Below, piece after piece: positions 34,548-41,321 of a stretch of DNA of 41,321 nucleotides (within the stretch, counting starts at the first letter, position 1; each line of letters opens with the position of its first letter). The stretch is from Clostridiales bacterium. Its GTDB lineage: Bacteria; Bacillota; Clostridia; Christensenellales; Borkfalkiaceae. The stretch is taken from positions 1 to 41,321 of the forward strand of contig JAMPAF010000016.1 in assembly GCA_023667345.1 (NCBI GenBank), written 5' to 3'. The position numbers and the translations under genes were made by a program. The notes under the pieces are model-generated. The model was not told the DNA's origin. It did no database searches and worked only from the letters and a program-made list of their open reading frames with translations.

Positions 34548-37500
34548 TTAAACAATAACTAACTGTACCGCAAGTCCCGCGTCGACGGTGCCGTTTACGT
34601 TGGTGAACTCGTAGCAGCCCGAGTTTGTGAGCGTGTAGTCGGCGAGATAGTACAGATAGAACAAGGTGTCGCCGTAGTCCTCGCGCTCAGCCATCGCGCT
34701 TCTTATTACGAGCTGGTCGCCCTCTGCAAGAAGGGTCGTAGGGGACAACGATATATAGTCCTTGACCTCTAATATCTGCTCGCTCGCGTAGCCGCCCTCT
34801 TTGTAGCGCTGTTCGCTCATATAGTACGGCGACGCCATAAACGTCAGCGCGCGCTTGTTTATCTTAAACTCGCCGCCTTCGACTGTTATTTCGAAGTTAT
34901 CCTTTACGCTCTCGTCTATAAGCTCGACCCCGTACTTATAAACGCTGTCTGTTGTAATCTTGTACGATACACCCGTATCACCGTCGGTGTAAACGTCGTA
35001 CTCTACGCCAGTTGCGGGGTCGGTGTACTTGTTACCCGCTATCTCCGCGCCATCTTCGAGTGGCTCGTAGTAGTTGTTGGCAAGGCGCAGTTCCTGATAG
35101 TACTTAACGCGCAAATCTTCCGCCTTTATAAGGTCGCTCTTCGCGCCGTAGAAGTCGGTTATTTCGGTTACCGCATATCTGATATCGACGGTATAAGTTG
35201 AGCCGTTGTACTGCTTTTCGTAGTTCTGCAAAACTACGGTAATCTGCGCGGGAACTATCTCCCACTCGCCTTCTTCGAAGGTTAAAGTGTAGTTGCCCGC
35301 AAGCTCGTCGGAAAGCTTTACGCCGTAGGAATATTTGCCGACGCCGAGCATATCGCCCGAATAGGTGAATGCGAACGATGCCGCGGTTATGCCGTCGGGA
35401 TTGTCCCCGCCGACCGTGAGGGCGGTTATATCCGTTGCAGAAGCCGTTTGAACTTTGCCCGTGTACTCTTTGCCCGTCGTCTGACCGATATAGCTTTTAA
35501 GCCCGACCGAAATAGTCAGCGGGGCTACGTTCAACACGTTTTTGCCGTCGGTAACTATGTTGTAGTTCGCCGCCGCGCCGCCGTCCTTTAATACGACCGT
35601 GAATGTATGCTCGCCGACGTTTGCAAGCCCCTCTTCGCCGAACACGATTGCAAAGTTGTCGGGGGAGAATTTTTCGTTGTCGACTTCCGCGATTGCGTCC
35701 TCGCCCGAAAGGCTGATATCGCCGCTCAAACCCTTGTAGGCGGCGGTGAGATTTTCGTTCAATTTAACCGTGATATCGGCGGGAACAACCGAAACGTAGC
35801 CGTAGTCGCAGTTAGCTTCGTCAATCTCGTAGTTTGCCGTAACGTCGGTTTTGATTCCGTCCAGCGTGCAGTAAATTCTGAACGCGAACTTGTTGAGAAG
35901 CGAGCCTTCGGATACGTTGGTTACCTTGACGATTTTGTTCTCGGCAGCCTCCCCGTCCGCTTCCGCAAAGTGACCTTCCACCGCGCCGTGAAGCCCGACT
36001 TCGGGCGCGCTCCGGGCTTCGCCCGTGTAAGTGAACGCTTTCGTGAGCGTGGAAACGGTTATCTTCCTCTTATTTACAGTGACTTTTCCGTTTGTAATTT
36101 CGATTTCAACGTCGCCCTCAAATTCAGCCAACTTTGCCGAAAGCCCCGCTCTGAGCACATAGTCGCCCGCGTTTGTATGATTGAGCGGCGTTTTGCTTTC
36201 GCCGTCGTCGTAAAGAAGCACGATATCGTCCTTTGTAAGTCGGTCGCCCTCAACCGAAGCTATCGGCGAAACCGTATTCACGTACTCCTTGCCGTCGATA
36301 ATAACCGTGTTTTTCTGCGACGAAAGGTCATACTCTTCGCCGTCGTAAACCTTGGAAAGGTCGTTTACGGTGATTGCGGTTTTGCGCTTAGCGACATGTA
36401 TCTTTCCGCCCTCTAAAACGCCGTCCTCTATTTTATCGCCGTCGTCGTTTGTGAGCATAAAGTTGCCGTTTGTAAGCGTTGCGGTATAGGTATAATCGCC
36501 CGAGTGCAACAGCGCCGTCTCTTTGCCGTCCTTTAATACTGTGAACTTAAAGTCCGCGGCGGTTATTAGGCTGTCCGCCCCCAAATTCAGCGCGTCCGCA
36601 CCATCAATTCCATGTTCCTCAAAGTTGAAAGTAAACGTTAAATCATTGAGCGATACGGAAACTTCCAACTGATTGATTTCTATGTTTGCATTGCGGTCCG
36701 CGCCCTTTCGGATAACCAAATCGAAGTTGCGCGCCTTATCCTCGTCTTTTATAACCGCAATGTACTCGTACGTGCCCGCGTCCACGATTTTATCGAAGCC
36801 CACAGCCTTAAATGCGAAATCTTCCTCTGTTACCGTAGCCGCAATGGCTTGCTCTTCCGGCGTTGCTTCCGTACCTATTAAAATGTTTGCGGAGTTTGCG
36901 GGAATTACAAACTCTTCGCCTGAGTAGTTTTCGGTATAGTCTGCAAGCGAGATATTTACCGCGAACTTATTGATAACCAAGTCGCCCTCGGGCACGGTAT
37001 AGAGGAAATTCTTAGCTAAATTTTCGTCCTCTATGACCACGCTGTATCTATACTCGCCCGCGTTTAAAAACTCTTCGGCGCAGACGATAGCTAAATCTTT
37101 ATAGGAAAGTATGCGCCCGTCGACGGATTCCCTCTTGCCGTCAAGAATGGAAACCGTCTCTTTTAGGTCGATATCTTTAACGTTGCCGTCGTACTTGAAC
37201 GCGTCTTCGCCCGTGTAGGACTTGACAATGCTTAAAATTACTGGCATTTTCCTTACGTTCACGGCGCACGTCATCTGCGCGTCGTCTATTTCAAAGTTAG
37301 CCGCGAACGCCTCGTCGGCAAATCTGACCGTGTAGGTGTACTTGCCGAAGTCCTTTACGGGCGCGGAATATTCTATAATAAAGTCCGCCTCGGCAAAGGA
37401 TATACCCTCTGCATCCGACTTGTTTTGTGCGACGGTGTATTCAACCCCGCCTATGGTTATCGCTCTTATCGCTTCTTGCGCCGTGAACTCCTTTACTTTG

Positions 37501-40500
37501 CCGTCGTAGGTCATATCCACATTCAGGGCGTTTGTAAAATCGCTCAGCGATAAGGTCGCGTTCACGGGGGTTACAGTAAGCTTGCCGCAGTCTTCCGAAT
37601 AGACGATTTCAAAGTTGTCGGTAACTTTCGTGCCGTCCGTTGTATATATGTCGCAGTCGAAAATGTTGTCTACGGTGCCCGCATTCGTAATCGAAAGAAG
37701 CTCTGTGTTCTCGGCAAGACCCGCATTGAAATTCCGTCCTAATGCGTCTTCCTCAATAAACACCGTTGTAGCGCTTAACGGTCTGCCGTTGTAAGGCTGC
37801 CAAGCGTTTAACGTTCTTAAAGTTATCGTACATTTCGTTATTTCGAGGGTGCCGTACTCGTAAGTTATATCGTAGTTGGATATAACCGTTATGCCGTCGC
37901 TTATAATATCTATTTCAAACTTATTTTCTTTCGTGCCGAAGTCGGTTATCGAGGGCATGTCTTCATCGGCGGGGAAGCTTAAAATATGGTTGGAAAAAAG
38001 CTTTATTTTCTCCGCTTCGGCAACAGACTTTTCAATGAGCGGCGTACCATTGTAAGCGCGCTTATTGCTGCCCGTCGTTACGGCTACGGGGAAAGGCTTT
38101 ACCTTAAATGCGCCGCCTTCGAAAGTGAATTCATAGTTGTCGGCACTTTTGTTGCCGCCCTTTATCGACTTGCTGACGGTTACCGCCTGATAGTCGTCCG
38201 CGTTGAGCAGAATGTGTCCGTCATCGTCCTCTGTATACTCAACGGTTGCACCGTCCTTTTGCAAAGCCGTCGTAATTTCGAGTTTTTCGCCGTTGGGAAG
38301 CTCGCCGCAGTCGAGCGTAAAGCTTATTTCGGGCAGAGCCGTATCGCCGTACACCATCGCCGTATCGCCGATTGTTACGGTTACTTTTTTGGGATTGATT
38401 GTCAATATCGCGTGGTCTCTCGCCGTCACGCCCCCGTCCGCGCCCGCAACAGGCACTTCGAATGTGAGCGCGTAGTTGTGCTGCGCCTTTAACTTTATCG
38501 CAGCTACGGTGAAATTGTAATTATCCGCATTGACGGGCTCGGGTTTTTCGTCGTCGAAAACTATCCGCAAATCGCTCTTTGAAAGCCCGACAGTGTCGTT
38601 TATATCCTCGCCCTCTTTGACGGAAGTCCTTTTAAGCGAAAGCACGGTTTCGTCGATGCCGACTGTCTGCGCATAGCCGTTGTAGGTGCGCTCCGCGTCC
38701 GCAAGAGTTACCGTTATAGGCAAAGGGTTGACCGTAACCTTTACGCCCTTGTCTTTGTCGGACAAGCCGCTTATCTGCACGTCGAAATTTTTAGCAACCG
38801 CGCTGTCGGCAATCTTTACAGTGTATGTATAATCATCGCCCGCGTCTAAAATTTCGTCCGCTATGACCGTAAAATCTTCCTTTGCAAGAAGGTTGTCAAT
38901 CTTAACGTCGGCAGGCAAAGTCGCATTGCGCAAGGCTATGACGGAAATCGCGTCGTCTACGGTTATTTTTACCGCTTTACCCGAGTAGGTGAACGCGTTG
39001 GCATCGCCCGTATACTCTTTGAGCGTGACGGAAACGGGCAGAGGCTTTATCTCCAAAATGCCGCTTTCGGGCACGAACAACTCGTAATTCGAGTATTTTT
39101 GCCGCTGTTCGCTTGTGGCGTCCTTGAATTTTACCGTATACCAGTACTCGCCCGCGCTGCACATTGTGCGCGTTTCCGCAACCGCGTCGAAGTCGGAATA
39201 TGTGAGCGAGAAGTTCACCTCTTCGCCGTCGGGCAGAATAGGGTCTACCGCAAAATAGCTTGCGTTTTCAATTGTGGGTATGTGATTTTTACTGTCGTAA
39301 TTTACCTTTTCCCTGTCGCTTTCCGCATTTTTGAGCGTGACCTTTACGGGCAGCACCTTAACCTTTAAAGTGCCGTATTCGTATGTTATGTCGTAATTTT
39401 TCGTTACGTCGGCGTTTGTTTCGTCCTTGATTGCAACCGTGTACGCGTTGGGTATTTCGCCCGCGTTCGTTATTGAGGGAAGATTGCCGTCGCCGTCTAT
39501 CTCTATATACTGCTCTTCGTTGACGAGTTGGTAGCTCGCGCGGTTAGTTTCGAGCGGGTCGCCGTCGTAGTACTTTTCGGCGGAATAGGTTTTGAAAACG
39601 AGTTCCTTTTTCGTAACTTCGATTGTGCCGTTTATGCGGGTTATATCGTAATTTTCGATAAGCCCCTTTATGGTGACCTCGGCTATCACGTTCTCGACCT
39701 TGCCGACGTCGGTGATAGAGCCGTAGTACGAGACGCCGACAAACTCGTCCCTTTCGGCAAGCCCTTCGACCTTTAACGCCTCCTTATCGCCCCTTAGCGA
39801 CCGCTCTTCGCCGTTGTACACGTAGGTTTCGCTCTTTGCCGTAACGGTGAGCGGGCGGGGCGTGATTTTAAGCGAGCCGGTGTATTCGGACAGGTTGAAC
39901 TCGTAATTGTCGGTGACGTCCACGCGCTTGTCGCCGACCGTTTCGTAAATTTTAAGCGACGTAATCTGCGTTTCTATCTCGTCGACGTCGGTGATTTTGT
40001 CGCCCAAGCCGTCGTTTATTGCAAATTCGTACTCGTGCCCGTCCACAAGCTTGTAGGCGCGCCCGTCGCCGAGAGCCGTCTCTTCCTTGAAAATTATCCC
40101 GTTGACGGAAAGTTCCGTGCCGTCGTACACCTTTTCGTCGGATTCGGGGCAGACGGCTATAACGCGCTTTATCACCTCTATGCCTTCGTGTCTGAATTCG
40201 ACTATGTTGTAGTTTTTGGTCACGTCGTTGCCCGCGATATCGTATATGAGCGGGGTTAAATCTTCGGGCAGAGTGTCGCCCACGTTGATGAGTGCCGCGT
40301 CGGTCGAGCCGTATATCTTATGACCGTTGCAGAGGTCGCCTTCGGAATCGTCGGATATTTTGTACTGGTTGAAGAGCACTTTCGAGCCGTTGTACACCAC
40401 CTGCTGCGCGGGCAGTTCCACGCTGATTGTTTTAGGGGTTACGGTGAGCGGCGCGCCGACTACCTTTATGGAATAGTCGCCCGTCACGTTGAAGCCGTTT

Positions 40501-40826
40501 TCGTCGTAAATTTTAACTATCGCGTCGCACATAGAGGTGCCGACGTCCGTCTGCGAGCCTATAAATTCGTAATTTGCGGAATGTCCCGCGGAGAGACTGC
40601 CCTTTTTAAGCCTTATGTCCTTTTCGGGGTCGTCGTATCTGAGCGGGGTGCCGTCGTATTCCTTCTCTTTGCCCAGTCCCTCTATGTCACCTATCACATA
40701 TACAAGCTCTATGGGGTCGGTTTTCATAGAGCCCGTCGCATACAGTGCCAGCGCCGTCCCGAGTGACGCCGCTACCGCTACTACCAGTATTCCTACGATA
40801 AGTATCGTTTTCCTTAATTTTGACAT
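34548..40826 (-). CDS. Large surface protein built of YDG/MBG-type repeats, 2092 residues
   Basis: First gene of the cluster. The N-terminus (LRKT, then hydrophobic residues 8-30, ending TALALYATGS) is a signal peptide, possibly cleaved after the ALA-like site, or an anchor. I count about 21 modules of 85-130 residues. Those in the first half are YDG type (KEYDGTPL, KVYDGTELS, KYYDGDPLE), with one MBG-type module (MVYGDTALPEISF); the second half is divergent, with S.A.NF.I or AGEYRYSV patterns instead of NAGTY. The last module ends in AVQLVIV with no anchor motif. The frame stops 45 bp before the 5394-residue gene. The start has AAGAGG upstream. The shared architecture indicates that the two proteins descend from one ancestor and probably act together. 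Confidence 0.9.
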   Translation of the reverse strand: MSKLRKTILIVGILVVAVAASLGTALALYATGSMKTDPIELVYVIGDIEGLGKEKEYDGTPLRYDDPEKDIRLKKGSLSAGHSANYEFIGSQTDVGTSMCDAIVKIYDENGFNVTGDYSIKVVGAPLTVTPKTISVELPAQQVVYNGSKVLFNQYKISDDSEGDLCNGHKIYGSTDAALINVGDTLPEDLTPLIYDIAGNDVTKNYNIVEFRHEGIEVIKRVIAVCPESDEKVYDGTELSVNGIIFKEETALGDGRAYKLVDGHEYEFAINDGLGDKITDVDEIETQITSLKIYETVGDKRVDVTDNYEFNLSEYTGSLKITPRPLTVTAKSETYVYNGEERSLRGDKEALKVEGLAERDEFVGVSYYGSITDVGKVENVIAEVTIKGLIENYDITRINGTIEVTKKELVFKTYSAEKYYDGDPLETNRASYQLVNEEQYIEIDGDGNLPSITNAGEIPNAYTVAIKDETNADVTKNYDITYEYGTLKVKVLPVKVTLKNAESDREKVNYDSKNHIPTIENASYFAVDPILPDGEEVNFSLTYSDFDAVAETRTMCSAGEYWYTVKFKDATSEQRQKYSNYELFVPESGILEIKPLPVSVTLKEYTGDANAFTYSGKAVKITVDDAISVIALRNATLPADVKIDNLLAKEDFTVIADEILDAGDDYTYTVKIADSAVAKNFDVQISGLSDKDKGVKVTVNPLPITVTLADAERTYNGYAQTVGIDETVLSLKRTSVKEGEDINDTVGLSKSDLRIVFDDEKPEPVNADNYNFTVAAIKLKAQHNYALTFEVPVAGADGGVTARDHAILTINPKKVTVTIGDTAMVYGDTALPEISFTLDCGELPNGEKLEITTALQKDGATVEYTEDDDGHILLNADDYQAVTVSKSIKGGNKSADNYEFTFEGGAFKVKPFPVAVTTGSNKRAYNGTPLIEKSVAEAEKIKLFSNHILSFPADEDMPSITDFGTKENKFEIDIISDGITVISNYDITYEYGTLEITKCTITLRTLNAWQPYNGRPLSATTVFIEEDALGRNFNAGLAENTELLSITNAGTVDNIFDCDIYTTDGTKVTDNFEIVYSEDCGKLTVTPVNATLSLSDFTNALNVDMTYDGKVKEFTAQEAIRAITIGGVEYTVAQNKSDAEGISFAEADFIIEYSAPVKDFGKYTYTVRFADEAFAANFEIDDAQMTCAVNVRKMPVILSIVKSYTGEDAFKYDGNVKDIDLKETVSILDGKRESVDGRILSYKDLAIVCAEEFLNAGEYRYSVVIEDENLAKNFLYTVPEGDLVINKFAVNISLADYTENYSGEEFVIPANSANILIGTEATPEEQAIAATVTEEDFAFKAVGFDKIVDAGTYEYIAVIKDEDKARNFDLVIRKGADRNANIEINQLEVSVSLNDLTFTFNFEEHGIDGADALNLGADSLITAADFKFTVLKDGKETALLHSGDYTYTATLTNGNFMLTNDDGDKIEDGVLEGGKIHVAKRKTAITVNDLSKVYDGEEYDLSSQKNTVIIDGKEYVNTVSPIASVEGDRLTKDDIVLLYDDGESKTPLNHTNAGDYVLRAGLSAKLAEFEGDVEIEITNGKVTVNKRKITVSTLTKAFTYTGEARSAPEVGLHGAVEGHFAEADGEAAENKIVKVTNVSEGSLLNKFAFRIYCTLDGIKTDVTANYEIDEANCDYGYVSVVPADITVKLNENLTAAYKGLSGDISLSGEDAIAEVDNEKFSPDNFAIVFGEEGLANVGEHTFTVVLKDGGAAANYNIVTDGKNVLNVAPLTISVGLKSYIGQTTGKEYTGKVQTASATDITALTVGGDNPDGITAASFAFTYSGDMLGVGKYSYGVKLSDELAGNYTLTFEEGEWEIVPAQITVVLQNYEKQYNGSTYTVDIRYAVTEITDFYGAKSDLIKAEDLRVKYYQELRLANNYYEPLEDGAEIAGNKYTDPATGVEYDVYTDGDTGVSYKITTDSVYKYGVELIDESVKDNFEITVEGGEFKINKRALTFMASPYYMSEQRYKEGGYASEQILEVKDYISLSPTTLLAEGDQLVIRSAMAEREDYGDTLFYLYYLADYTLTNSGCYEFTNVNGTVDAGLAVQLVIV

Positions 40827-40866
40827 ATATGTTTACCTCTTAAAAAGAGCGAAAAATTCTTTGTTT

Positions 40867-41062
40867 TAATTATGAATTCGTAATGCGGAATTGTGGAATA
40901 GAACCCCCACCACCCGCAAAGCGGGAGCCTCCCCCTTGAAAAGGGGTATGCCTTTATCCGCAATAACCCAAGGCTCACCCTTCTTTAAAGAGGGGGGAGC
41001 TATCACGTTAGTGACTGAGGGGGGTATTCAATTCTACATTCTGCATTCTTAATTCTGAATTA
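40867..41062. repeat. MITE-like element with ~40-bp terminal inverted repeats
   Basis: The left end (TAATTATGAATTCGTAATGC...) and the reverse complement of the right end (TAATTCAGAATTAAGAATGC...) align over about 40 bp and both run into a C tract. The interior has several hairpins: CCCGCAAAGCGGG, CCCCCTTGAAAAGGGG, a TCACGTTAGTGA palindrome and CCTTCTTTAAAGAGGGG. It begins 40 bp before the 2092-residue gene and ends two bases after the stop codon at 41065. No transposase is encoded; mobilisation would need one in trans. Confidence 0.7.
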
Positions 41063-41064
41063 GC

Positions 41065-41321
41065 TTACACGTTCTGTTCTATCAGTCTTATCGTTTCCTT
41101 GCATAGGGCAAGCTTGTTTTCGCCGAAAAGTTCGTCTAAATAATCGCAGACGTTGTCCGCCATTTGCTTTACGTAGACGGGGTTCTTGCTCTCTAACTTT
41201 CGGAATATCTTCCTCGCAAGAATATCGTCCAAAGCTTCCACTTCCGTTCCCCCGCAAGCAACCAAAACCGGCACATAACAGCGTATCTGCTTCATTATTC
41301 GGTTGCCGAACGTTATGTGGA
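41065..41321 (-). CDS. C-terminal end of a gene running off the window, possibly an AAA-type ATPase
   Basis: The frame is open to the window edge, so at least 84 residues of the C-terminus are present and the internal ATG at 41295 is not the start. The visible sequence begins HITFGNRIMKQIRCYVPVL and continues VACGGTEVEALDDILARKIFRK, a soluble helical region with no membrane segment. The FGNRIMKQ...VACGG..EALD pattern recalls the C-terminus of AAA-family ATPases of Clostridia, from memory only. It precedes the giant cluster in the same direction, with a MITE-like element between, and might belong to the same unit. Confidence 0.6.
   Translation of the reverse strand, partial: HITFGNRIMKQIRCYVPVLVACGGTEVEALDDILARKIFRKLESKNPVYVKQMADNVCDYLDELFGENKLALCKETIRLIEQNV

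Noticed and set aside
18483-40766. Dozens of plus-strand open frames of 60-408 codons opposite the giant genes, the longest at 24384-25610 and 32217-33098
   Set aside because: They are shadows of the minus-strand frames, kept open by codon bias. They lack ribosome sites, run through module boundaries and have low-complexity, Arg/Val/Tyr-rich translations.
18318-40826. Very frequent plus-strand words TGCCGTCGTA and CGTGCCCGCGTT, looking at first like a dispersed DNA repeat or binding-site array
   Set aside because: Their complements encode the recurring peptide motifs Tyr-Asp-Gly and Asn-Ala-Gly-Thr of the repeat modules. Spacing follows the modules, and the words stay in frame.
10521-40826. 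CRISPR array or phage tail-fibre region
   Set aside because: The repeats are protein-coding modules of unequal length without spacers, and no cas, phage structural, integrase or lysis gene is present.

Overview
The window looks like a chromosomal segment of an anaerobic, fermentative Clostridia-type Firmicute, probably an uncultured one. The basis is the gene order rpmF / YceD (DUF177) / ackA / pta next to a divergent tmcAL, purine-rich Shine-Dalgarno sites before almost every gene, a bacterial RNase P RNA, and the absence of any phage or plasmid hallmark. No species can be named from the sequence alone.

Layout. Bases 1-886 hold no convincing gene and are full of short dispersed palindromic repeats. 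Bases 887-4231 (minus strand) carry pta, ackA, a YceD/DUF177 protein and ribosomal protein L32: the acetate-forming pathway followed by the usual DUF177-rpmF pair. tmcAL (4350-5495, plus strand) is divergent from pta. Bases 5496-10460 are housekeeping and small accessory genes: a zinc-ribbon membrane protein divergent from an XRE regulator, an unknown 296-residue protein, rnpB (minus), pyruvate kinase (plus), and a second XRE regulator divergent from a small three-helix membrane protein. The last pair shares two near-identical operator-like palindromes.

Bases 10521-40826 (minus strand) are the striking part: about 30 kb in six closely spaced genes read in one direction. In order of transcription they encode a 2092-residue and a 5394-residue secreted or membrane-anchored protein, each built almost wholly of YDG/MBG-type beta-sandwich modules (about 21 and about 52 by eye); a 379-residue multi-pass membrane protein with an acidic tail; a 244-residue three-helix membrane protein; a 324-residue single-pass protein with a BspA-type leucine-rich-repeat ectodomain; and a 1587-residue protein with a CvpA-like membrane part and a ~1300-residue ectodomain of previously unseen-looking helical repeats. 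The simplest inference is one cell-surface assembly: very long adhesin- or stalk-like filaments plus dedicated membrane partners. Function is unproven. A partial gene at the right edge (41065-41321) precedes the cluster and is separated from it by a MITE-like element.

Throughout, short palindromic repeats sit in nearly every intergenic gap, including one between two genes of the giant cluster that is flanked by 22-bp direct repeats.
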